The position numbers and the translations under genes were made by a program. 7,765 bases of DNA from an uncultured Pirellulaceae bacterium (lineage in GTDB: Bacteria > Planctomycetota > Planctomycetia > Pirellulales > Pirellulaceae), in NCBI GenBank assembly GCA_934255105.1, contig CAKQNH010000194.1:1-7765 (forward strand). Reading direction: 5' to 3'. Under the pieces are notes generated by a model. The model was given only the letters and a program-made list of their open reading frames with translations, did no database searches and was not told where the DNA came from. Shown piece after piece: positions 1-5,484 of the stretch; positions within the stretch are counted from its first letter, which is position 1, and each line of letters begins with the position of its first letter.

Positions 1-1815
1 GCCCCACAGCTCGGTCGTGTTGTCGGCAAAGCCCGATTCATGTTGCTGCATCAACCGCTCGACAAAAGCCGGATTGAATAGACCGCGTCGACGCAGGCTA
101 TCTGAGCTGAGCATGTCGCGCATCAGCGGGCGAGCTTCATTGCGCAGCCAGCGATCGATGGGGATGGGGAAGCCCTGCTTCTTGCGATAGATGATCTCGC
201 GGGGCAACAACCGCTCGGCGACTCGTTTGAGCAAATACTTGCGATCTCCCTTGTGCAATTTGAACTTGGTCGGCAGAGCCGCTGCAAATTCGACCAGCCG
301 GTGGTCGAGCAACGGCAGCCGCGCTTCGAGCGAATTGGCCATGGTCAATTTATCACCGCGCAACAACAGGAAGTCTGGCAGCCACAGCTTGCTGTCGACA
401 TACAACATGCGATCCAGTGGTTCCCGCGAGTCGCAATTGGCCAGATGCTGCGCAAACAGAGCGCCCGCCCCTGCGCGATAAGCGTCCATGCGTTCGGTAA
501 GAACTTGGCGTTTGGTCTCGTCATTGAACATCGGGAACCAATTGGCATAGCGTTCAGCTTCGTTAGCTGTGGTCAACGCATGCAGTGCCAGCTTGCCTCG
601 TCGCATGCCCGGCAGTCGCCGCGCGCCACTGCGGATCAAGTGGCTGGCGAAACTGGGCAGCCAACGCGTCCAGGGGGACCAGCGTTCGCCCGCGTAGCGA
701 GCGTAGCCAGCGAACAGTTCATCGCCCCCCTCCCCGGTGAGCACCATCTTCACATGCTGGCGAGCCAGTTTGGCGACCATCAGTGTCGCCACCGTGGCTT
801 GATCGGCGATGGGCTGGTCCATGTGCCACAGCACCGTTTCGGCATGTTTTATGAAGTCGGCAGCGGTGATGTTGAGCGTGTGATGGTCGCAGCCAAAGCG
901 ATCGGCGACCAATTTGGCGTAGGGTAGTTCGTCTCCCTCACCAAAACCGACTGAGAACGTCTTCACCGGTTCGCTCAACTGTTCGGCCATCAGTGCCACG
1001 ATGGTGCTCGAGTCGACTCCACCGCTCAGAAACGCGCCGAACGGAACGTCGCTGCGCAGCCTCAGCCGCACTGAATCGCGAATGAGCTCAGTCGCTTCGT
1101 CGATATACTCGGCCTCGCTTTTCGGACTGTCAGCTTTTGCATACGAAATATCCCAATAGCGCTTTATCTCTATGCGTCCATCTTTGACCCACAGGTAATG
1201 GCCAGGTGGCAGCGAGTGGATGTCTTCAAAGAGCGTGCCCGGTGCCGGGACGTACTTGAGCGACAAATAGTTGGACAAACCCTGTAGATCCAGCGACGCT
1301 TTCACGGCGGGATGCGCGAGTAGCGCCTTGATCTCCGAGCCGAAGATGAAACTGCCATTCTTGATGGTGTAGTAGAGCGGCTTGATCCCCATTCGATCGC
1401 GGGCGATAAACAGCGTCCTGTCGCGTTTATCCCACACGGCGATGCCAAACATACCGCGCAGGTGCTTCAGACATTCAGGCCCGAACTCTTCGTACAAGTG
1501 AACGATGACCTCGGTGTCGCTGTTGGTCTTGAGCCGATGGCCGCGGGATAGCAACTCCTGCTGCAATTCGCGATAGTTGTAAATCTCACCGTTGAAAACA
1601 ACAGCGTAGCGGCCGCTTTCATCAAACATCGGCTGCTGGCCGTCAAGTAGATCAATAATGCTCAGACGACGCATACCCATGGCGAGTTCGCTATCGACCA
1701 GCCGTCCATCTTCGTCGGGGCCACGGTGGAAGATGGAGAGCAGCATTCGTTCCAGCACGTCGGCAGGTGCCGCCGAACTACGATCGATATTCAATATGCC
1801 GGCGATGCCACACAT
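1..1815 (-). CDS. asnB: Asparagine synthetase B, glutamine-hydrolysing (3' end cut by window edge)
   Basis: This cytoplasmic enzyme makes asparagine from aspartate, ATP and glutamine. The protein starts MCGIAGI, so Cys2 becomes the N-terminal nucleophile of the class II glutaminase domain (about residues 2-190), which also shows HRGPDEDG and FNGEIYNYRE. The synthetase domain carries the PPi-loop SGGVDSS at residues 264-270, TGEGGDE at 360-366 and SLEARLPLLD at 495-504. The reading frame is open for 605 codons to the first base of the window and ends in TTELWG, a motif near the C-terminus in this family, so probably only a few tens of residues are missing. The ATG at 1815 is fixed by the need for Cys at position 2. 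No Shine-Dalgarno sequence precedes it. Related enzymes also act in surface-polysaccharide clusters, but no such neighbours are visible here, so the exact acceptor role is inferred from family. Confidence 0.96.
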   Translation of the reverse strand, partial: MCGIAGILNIDRSSAAPADVLERMLLSIFHRGPDEDGRLVDSELAMGMRRLSIIDLLDGQQPMFDESGRYAVVFNGEIYNYRELQQELLSRGHRLKTNSDTEVIVHLYEEFGPECLKHLRGMFGIAVWDKRDRTLFIARDRMGIKPLYYTIKNGSFIFGSEIKALLAHPAVKASLDLQGLSNYLSLKYVPAPGTLFEDIHSLPPGHYLWVKDGRIEIKRYWDISYAKADSPKSEAEYIDEATELIRDSVRLRLRSDVPFGAFLSGGVDSSTIVALMAEQLSEPVKTFSVGFGEGDELPYAKLVADRFGCDHHTLNITAADFIKHAETVLWHMDQPIADQATVATLMVAKLARQHVKMVLTGEGGDELFAGYARYAGERWSPWTRWLPSFASHLIRSGARRLPGMRRGKLALHALTTANEAERYANWFPMFNDETKRQVLTERMDAYRAGAGALFAQHLANCDSREPLDRMLYVDSKLWLPDFLLLRGDKLTMANSLEARLPLLDHRLVEFAAALPTKFKLHKGDRKYLLKRVAERLLPREIIYRKKQGFPIPIDRWLRNEARPLMRDMLSSDSLRRRGLFNPAFVERLMQQHESGFADNTTELWG

Positions 1816-2029
1816 TTGGTTTTGAGTGCTTTGGATTGTTTGCTGGTTTTAAGGGAAGGCGAGTAATATCATCGCCACGGAGGCGATATGACTTCCAACC
1901 TCTGCTTTGCCATGCCATCGGCGCAGCGTCCGCAAAGGGTCAAATTCCAACGCTGAGAACAACCGAATTCGCCAAAAGAAATCCATCGCTGGAAAGCAAC
2001 TAGTCCCGAACTCCAGTAAATTTTCTTTA
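1816..2029. other. Intergenic region upstream of asnB; no credible gene
   Basis: This gap lies between the asnB start and the end of the broken toxin gene. It must hold the asnB promoter if asnB is not co-transcribed with the genes to its right. I see no convincing -35/-10 pair and no Shine-Dalgarno sequence before the asnB ATG. Short open frames on both strands here do not resemble a known protein. Apart from the hairpin at 1871-1887, I recognise nothing with confidence. Confidence 0.5.
1871..1887. repeat. Perfect 6-bp inverted repeat upstream of asnB
   Basis: ATCGCC and GGCGAT flank a five-base spacer (ACGGA), giving a small hairpin 56 bases upstream of the asnB ATG. It could be an operator, part of the asnB leader, or the end of a dispersed REP-like element. 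There is no T-run on either side, so it is not a typical terminator. The symmetry is certain; a function is not. Confidence 0.35.
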
Positions 2030-2216
2030 CTATCCGCGAGTCTTGAGCCATTTGGGAACCGAGCGTGAAGTATGCAGTACGCCAAGCATCAGAATCTCGC
2101 GATCGGAGAGATTGAACAGCAAGTAGTACGGAAAGCGATCAATCCGGTCGTAATAGATACCTAGCATCGATCACATCGCAATCAAAGAGTGGATGATACC
2201 GAAGTTGACTAGCCAT
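2030..2216 (-). pseudogene. RelE/ParE-family toxin, inactivated by internal deletion and frameshift
   Basis: An intact member would be a ribosome-dependent mRNase or gyrase poison of about 95-100 residues. The first frame starts at the ATG at 2216, which overlaps the antitoxin stop by 8 bases (ATGGCTAG), and reads MASQLRYHPLFDCDVIDA before leaving the family pattern and stopping at 2139-2141. A second frame, down to the TAG at 2030-2032, reads GIYYDRIDRFPYYLLFNLS and then LMLGVLHTSRSVPKW, which is the usual C-terminal half (RFPY...LGVLH..R....W). About 35 residues of the middle are absent and the two halves are out of frame: 187 bases from start to stop is not a multiple of three. A 45-codon remnant could in principle start at an ATG at 2167 but would lack the N-terminal helices. 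The order antitoxin then toxin, with overlap, is normal for the type. Confidence 0.78.
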
Positions 2217-2424
2217 TGCGGTTAGCAATCTTGGCCCAAACCTCATCATGGGATAGACCCAATGTCGGGTCCGCAAGCATCTCGTCTCGCCGGAGTACTG
2301 CCTCGTGCTCCACCGCCTCGGGCAAAACGACCTCTGATTCCGAAAGGTTGTCCCAAAGCAAGCCGATCAATTCTAGTTTTTCGTCATTTGGCAGTGCCAA
2401 AATGGCATCAGTGTCCATGTTCAT
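2209..2424 (-). CDS. Putative addiction-module antitoxin (PF09720/TIGR02574-like)
   Basis: This 71-residue acidic protein matches the small antitoxin family paired with RelE/ParE toxins. The family core is visible as LPNDEKLELIGLLWDNL (about residues 11-27), followed by a charged helix (EHEAVLRRDEMLADP) and a C-terminal LSHDEVWAKI. The usual job is to bind and neutralise the toxin and to help repress its own operon. The ATG at 2424 is supported by GGAG about 8 bases upstream; a second ATG two codons in is an alternative. The toxin gene overlaps its 3' end but is broken, so this antitoxin is probably an orphan. It might still neutralise a related toxin elsewhere in the genome, which is inference. 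Confidence 0.85.
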   Translation of the reverse strand: MNMDTDAILALPNDEKLELIGLLWDNLSESEVVLPEAVEHEAVLRRDEMLADPTLGLSHDEVWAKIANRNG

Positions 2425-2457
2425 TTTGATTCTCCATCACCCCATTGTAGCGTTGGC

Positions 2458-2480
2458 GGGATTGCAAAGCAATAAATCCC
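2458..2480. repeat. Imperfect hairpin between threonine aldolase and antitoxin genes
   Basis: GGGATTGC, an AAA loop, then GCAA, a four-base bulge and TCCC can fold as an eight-pair interrupted stem. It lies 80 bases beyond the threonine aldolase stop and 34 bases before the antitoxin ATG. No T-tract follows on the minus strand, so it could slow or end transcription only weakly. It might instead belong to the antitoxin promoter region. Confidence 0.25.
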
Positions 2481-2559
2481 AGGTGCGTCAATTCCTGCTG
2501 AACAACGGTTGGCGATCGATCTTGGGACAGTTAGACGGCCCACCGACGACAATGCAAAT

Positions 2560-3621
2560 TCAAGAAGACGAGCTAGCGCCGGCACGCATCTCCCCAGCGA
2601 GCTGCTCGATAATTTCTGAGGCTTGCTGGATTTGCTTTCGATTCACGTCTAAGTGTGTCACCAATCGGAAATGCTGTGGCCCGAAAGGGAGTGCGCCAAC
2701 GCCGCGCTCAAGCAACTTTGCCGTAAACTCGCTCGATGTCCCCAAGTCGGGAGCGAGACGGACGACCACGATGTTCGTTTGAGGTGCTGGGTCGAGATGT
2801 AGGTTGGGAGCGCGCGCGATCGCTTCGGCCAGCAGTCGCGCGTGCTGATGATCCTCGCTCAGTCGTGCGATGTTGTGCTCCAGGGCGTAAAGTGCGCCCG
2901 CTGCGATGATGCCCGCCTGCCGCATCCCGCCGCCAAATAACTTGCGAGCTCGGCGGGCTGCGCGAATGAAATCGCGTGAACCGGCCAATGCCGACCCCAC
3001 CGGTGCCCCAAGGCCTTTCGAAAAGCAGACGCTGACCGAATCGAAGCCTTGGCCCCAACGCTTCAAATCAACGCCCGATTCGACCGCTGCGTTAAACAGC
3101 CTGGCGCCATCCAGGTGAGCGGCCAGCGAGTTCTGCTTGGCCCAATCGCAAATGGCTGCGACGTGTTCGAGGGGTTGGATCGTCCCACCACCACGATTGT
3201 GAGTGTTCTCCAAACAGACGAGTGCCGTGCGGACCAAGTGGTCGCCTATCGGCCGAACCATGCCATGTAGCTGCTGAGGACGAAGGACGCCATGTTCGCC
3301 TTGGACCGTTCGCGCGCAGACACCACTGAGCTGCGCAAACGCAGCCTGTTCGTAGTTGTAGACATGGCAGTCCGCCTCGCATAAAAATTCGTCGCCCCGC
3401 CCACAATGCAGGCGAATAGCCACTTGATTTGTCATCGAACCGCTCGGCATGAACAACGCGGCCTCCTTGCCCAACAAGTCCGCCACAAGTTCCTGCAGCC
3501 TTTCGACGGTGGGATCGCTGCCGATAACGTCGTCCCCCACCTCGGCTGCCGCCATCGCCGCGCGCATGGCCGGACAAGGCTTGGTGACGGTGTCGCTTCG
3601 TAAATCTATAGCTATTGGCAT
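2560..3621 (-). CDS. ltaE: Low-specificity L-threonine aldolase
   Basis: This is a PLP enzyme of fold type I that cleaves L-threonine (and allo-threonine) to glycine and acetaldehyde in the cytoplasm. The 353-residue protein opens with the family signature [11 protein letters not shown]. Further landmarks are [14 protein letters not shown] (residues 29-42), His86 in the HVYNYE segment that stacks on the cofactor, ENTHNRGGG at 138-146, DGAR at 171-174, and [14 protein letters not shown] with the Schiff-base lysine Lys202. FRLVTHLDV near residue 318 is the usual C-terminal substrate-site segment. Length is normal for the family. The ATG at 3621 is preferred; a TTG two codons upstream (3627) is in frame, but the usual N-terminus begins right at the DLRSD segment. 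No clear Shine-Dalgarno precedes either. The next gene downstream is 136 bases away, so it is probably its own transcription unit. Confidence 0.95.
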   Translation of the reverse strand: MPIAIDLRSDTVTKPCPAMRAAMAAAEVGDDVIGSDPTVERLQELVADLLGKEAALFMPSGSMTNQVAIRLHCGRGDEFLCEADCHVYNYEQAAFAQLSGVCARTVQGEHGVLRPQQLHGMVRPIGDHLVRTALVCLENTHNRGGGTIQPLEHVAAICDWAKQNSLAAHLDGARLFNAAVESGVDLKRWGQGFDSVSVCFSKGLGAPVGSALAGSRDFIRAARRARKLFGGGMRQAGIIAAGALYALEHNIARLSEDHQHARLLAEAIARAPNLHLDPAPQTNIVVVRLAPDLGTSSEFTAKLLERGVGALPFGPQHFRLVTHLDVNRKQIQQASEIIEQLAGEMRAGASSSS

Positions 3622-3940
3622 AATCAATCGACTTCAAAACCAGCGAAAGGTCGTAGGCTCGCAATTTGTAGGCTCGTAACAAGCACCGCGCCGTTACGGC
3701 AGAACGAAGCATACGATTATAAGTGCTACCGCTCCGCTTCCCAGTGCGTATGGGCCGCTGGTTGACGTTCGTCCCGACCGCATCCCGGCTCCGCTACGTG
3801 CTCGCGAAGGATGGGAGATACAAGAGTGCGGAAAGTCGTCGCATCTGCTTTCTCGCGGTGTGCCCCACGACCGATCAATAGGCAGTATGATATAAGGTAG
3901 CGCGAATCCGCACACTAACACTCTAAGGGCGGGGGAAACG
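3622..3940. other. Divergent intergenic region between ltaE and the Crp/Fnr-type gene
   Basis: This 319-base spacer must carry promoters in both directions. On the minus strand there is a perfect TATAAT (listed separately). On the plus strand TATGAT at 3886-3891 is a possible -10 for the regulator gene, but no matching -35 is seen. Other structure: a 9-base direct repeat GTAGGCTCG at 3653-3661 and 3668-3676, GCCG-TTA-CGGC at 3690-3700, and a bulged stem pairing GCGGAAAG (3828-3835) with CTTTCTCGC (3848-3856). I find no gene in it. Confidence 0.5.
3716..3721 (-). promoter_or_regulatory. Candidate -10 element for ltaE
   Basis: Read on the minus strand these six bases are TATAAT, the exact sigma-70 consensus. 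Transcription would start near 3709 and give a leader of about 88 bases before the ltaE ATG. The best -35 at normal spacing (CTGGGA at 3739-3744, 17-base spacer) matches TTGACA at only three of six positions, so the promoter is plausible but unproven. Confidence 0.35.
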
Positions 3941-4684
3941 ATGTCTGAAATCAGTTTGCCAAAATTCAAGAGCGAATTTTTGAATCGTCTTAGACAAGTC
4001 TCAGAGACGAGTTTTGACGGTAGCATTACCGCGAGACATCTCCAAGTGGGACAAGAAGTCCTTGCAGACCCGGCAGTTATCGATCGCATTATCTTCCCGG
4101 CTAGCGCGATCATTTCGGTTGAGTATTGTGTGGACGAAAATTCGTGTGCCGAACTAGTGACCGTAGGTCGCGAAGGCTTTATTGGAGTTTCCTGGATCTC
4201 GGGTAGCGATTTTATGCTCGGCCGCTGTGTAGTAAGGCAAGCGGGTGGGGTGCTGGAGATGGATTTGAAAACCTTCTCTAAGATGCTCCAGCAAAGTCCG
4301 GCCGCAAAGCAGTTATGCGACCGCTATTTGCTCTACCGAATGGCCTGCATGGCCCAGCGGACCGCGTGTCGCATGAATCACACAGTGCTGCAACGTATGA
4401 GTCAAAAACTTCTTGTCTGGGAGGACCGGAACGGCAATCGAGGCCAATTTCCGCTAACTCATAAAAATCTTGCCAACATGCTAGGGATTCATCGGGCGAC
4501 GGCTTCTGAGCATTTGAGCCGCTTGCAATCGTTGGAACTTATATCCTACTCCCATGGCCAAGTGACGATTCGCAATCGCGATCAGTTGATGAAGAAAAGC
4601 TGTGGATGCTACGGCATTGCCCAAGACCTGTACCGTCGACTGGTGGAGTCACCCAGCCTAAGGAGCTATGCTCAGCGCTGGTAG
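3941..4684 (+). CDS. Crp/Fnr-family transcriptional regulator, cysteine-rich
   Basis: This 247-residue protein has the Crp/Fnr layout. A cyclic-nucleotide-binding-like beta roll spans about residues 30-115 (HLQVGQEV..., FPASAIISV, VGREGFIGV), a long dimer helix about 120-160, and a winged helix-turn-helix about 171-211 (LTHKNLANMLGIHRATASEHLSRL, then the wing). The usual cAMP-binding pattern (GE.A..P.R.A) is not seen, so the ligand is probably not cAMP. It has eight cysteines (63, 69, 96, 126, 136, 143, 221, 223), including a C-G-C pair just after the wing. A similar CxCY pattern after the HTH is common in one branch of this family. The Fnr-type N-terminal iron-sulphur cysteine cluster is absent. 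The ATG is supported by a purine-rich GGGGGAA 4 bases upstream. It lies 161 bases before a signalling operon and may regulate it, which is inference from position. Confidence 0.9.
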   Translation: MSEISLPKFKSEFLNRLRQVSETSFDGSITARHLQVGQEVLADPAVIDRIIFPASAIISVEYCVDENSCAELVTVGREGFIGVSWISGSDFMLGRCVVRQAGGVLEMDLKTFSKMLQQSPAAKQLCDRYLLYRMACMAQRTACRMNHTVLQRMSQKLLVWEDRNGNRGQFPLTHKNLANMLGIHRATASEHLSRLQSLELISYSHGQVTIRNRDQLMKKSCGCYGIAQDLYRRLVESPSLRSYAQRW

Positions 4685-4698
4685 CCCCCGTTTAGCAA

Positions 4699-4714
4699 TG
4701 TCGTTCCGACGACA
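4699..4714. repeat. Inverted repeat just after the Crp/Fnr-type gene
   Basis: TGTCGT and ACGACA pair perfectly around a TCCG loop, starting 15 bases after the regulator's stop codon. The place fits a terminator, but no T-run follows, so intrinsic termination would be weak. It could equally be a protein-binding site. Confidence 0.35.
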
Positions 4715-4729
4715 ACTTCGTGGCTTACT

Positions 4730-4744
4730 TGGAAAACGGTTCCA
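4730..4744. repeat. Inverted repeat TGGAA-N5-TTCCA
   Basis: Two perfect 5-base arms flank AACGG. The right arm overlaps the first copy of ACGGTTCC (4736-4743), which recurs at 4758-4765. This is a candidate operator for the downstream operon. Confidence 0.35.
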
Positions 4745-4769
4745 TAGTTGTTAGTAGACGGTTCCCCTC

Positions 4770-4784
4770 GTAACCAATGGTTAC
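4770..4784. promoter_or_regulatory. Perfect 15-base palindrome GTAACC-AAT-GGTTAC, candidate operator
   Basis: Two perfect 6-base arms around a 3-base centre make this the strongest symmetric site in the window. It lies 62 bases upstream of the thiol-protein ATG, where a dimeric regulator would overlap or flank a promoter. It does not match the classic Crp (TGTGA-N6-TCACA) or Fnr (TTGAT-N4-ATCAA) sites, so if the neighbouring Crp/Fnr-like protein binds it, its specificity is different. Confidence 0.45.
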
Positions 4785-4813
4785 TGGGCAATCAAATATT
4801 AGCTGAGGCCACT

Positions 4814-4831
4814 ATTGGCTGTGGTTCCAAT
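4814..4831. repeat. Inverted repeat ATTGG-N8-CCAAT in the leader of the thiol-protein gene
   Basis: Five-base arms flank an 8-base spacer, and the right arm ends 5 bases before the AGGA of the ribosome-binding site. The site is close enough for a bound protein or a weak RNA stem to affect initiation. The arms are short, so chance is possible. Confidence 0.25.
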
Positions 4832-4845
4832 CAAGTAGGACGACA

Positions 4846-5484
4846 ATGAAAAATCTACGGAAGGTGCGGAGTTTACCTCCGCCGGTGCGCTATCGATCCG
4901 GCCGAGTTGGCATGATGCGCGTCGCGCTGATTGTATGGATCGCTCTAGTCACTGCAGGCTTTGTTACTCTCGTGGTCTACGAGCGGTCTCCCGGTGCGGA
5001 TGGTATACCATCCCAGACGATCTCGTTGAATCTTGAGCGCGAGACTTGGACGCTGCTAGTCGGCGTGCATCCACGCTGCCCATGCACACGAGCGACGGTG
5101 GACGAGCTCGAATGGTTGCTCTATCGCAATCGCAAGGTTCTAAAGTGCAACGCCCTGATTTATCATCCCGAAGGATTTGAAAAAGAGTGGATGGAACTGC
5201 CGCTGGTAGCTCGCCTCAAAAACATGCCGGGAGTCACCCTTCGCGGCGACAGCGATGGGCGAGAACTCGCCAGGCTGGGGATTGAAACCTCGGGTGGTAT
5301 ACGATTGTTCGACCCACGAGGTAAGCTTTGCTTCCAAGGAGGCATTACCCCCTCGCGGGGTCATCGTGGACTCAACCTGGGCAGCGAGATCATTGAATCC
5401 TTATTGCGCGGCGAGCCCACTCCTCTCAACAATGCTCCCGTCTACGGTTGTAGTACCCGCTGCTCATCGATGAAGGACAAGTGA
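4846..5484 (+). CDS. Membrane-anchored thioredoxin-like protein with CPC motif (RedB-like)
   Basis: This 212-residue protein has a basic N-terminus, one membrane span at about residues 25-44, and a soluble domain that should face the periplasm. The domain begins with a beta strand and HPRCPCTRATVDELEWLL, where Cys78-Pro-Cys80 sits at the position of a thioredoxin CxxC motif, at the start of the first helix. A later GGIRLFDPRGKLCFQGG strand pair and a GITPSRGHRG motif (166-175) match proteins I recall as annotated RedB. Further cysteines are at 101, 162, 202 and 206, the last two in a C-x3-C near the C-terminus. A CxC thiol pair could act as a disulphide isomerase-type site or bind a metal; neither is shown. 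The ATG has AGGA 6 bases upstream. Its stop overlaps the kinase start, so the two are translationally coupled and probably work in the same process. Confidence 0.75.
   Translation: MKNLRKVRSLPPPVRYRSGRVGMMRVALIVWIALVTAGFVTLVVYERSPGADGIPSQTISLNLERETWTLLVGVHPRCPCTRATVDELEWLLYRNRKVLKCNALIYHPEGFEKEWMELPLVARLKNMPGVTLRGDSDGRELARLGIETSGGIRLFDPRGKLCFQGGITPSRGHRGLNLGSEIIESLLRGEPTPLNNAPVYGCSTRCSSMKDK
5473..5477 (+). promoter_or_regulatory. Ribosome-binding site that decides the kinase start
   Basis: AAGGA lies inside the end of the thiol-protein gene. It is 6 bases from the ATG at 5484 but only 3 from the in-frame GTG at 5481, which favours the ATG and gives the TGATG stop/start overlap. Confidence 0.6.

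Larger units (their letters stand above)
4685..4845. promoter_or_regulatory. Palindrome-rich regulatory region upstream of the thiol protein/kinase operon
   Basis: Four short inverted repeats crowd these 161 bases (listed separately). The hexamer GGTTCC recurs at 4738, 4760 and 4823, and its variant GGTTAC at 4779 forms half of the central palindrome. The first two copies extend to ACGGTTCC and sit 22 bases apart, about two helical turns. This is the pattern expected of a multi-site operator. I could not find a convincing -35/-10 pair; TTGGAA at 4729 with TAGTAG at 4752 (17-base spacer) is the least bad option. Confidence 0.45.

Noticed and set aside
253..927. A 224-codon open frame on the plus strand.
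   Set aside because: It lies wholly antisense to asnB, whose frame carries all the asparagine synthetase motifs; its own translation resembles no family and is typical of a shadow frame.
1849..2085. A 78-codon minus-strand frame between asnB and the toxin remnant.
   Set aside because: It overlaps the toxin C-terminal frame in a different register and its translation shows no domain; the toxin reading explains the conserved part.
2216..2782. A 188-codon plus-strand frame.
   Set aside because: It runs antisense across the antitoxin and the end of threonine aldolase, is rich in Ser, Arg and Thr, and has no recognisable motif.
3762..3767. TTGACG as a -35 element for the Crp/Fnr-type gene.
   Set aside because: No -10-like hexamer lies at 16-18 bases downstream, and the gene start is over 170 bases away.
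3694..4113. A 139-codon minus-strand frame opposite the start of the Crp/Fnr-type gene.
   Set aside because: It overlaps the regulator's coding sequence on the other strand and the divergent spacer; no family resemblance or ribosome-binding site was seen.
4699..4714. A rho-independent terminator for the Crp/Fnr-type gene.
   Set aside because: The stem is good, but no T-tract follows it, so I kept it only as an inverted repeat.
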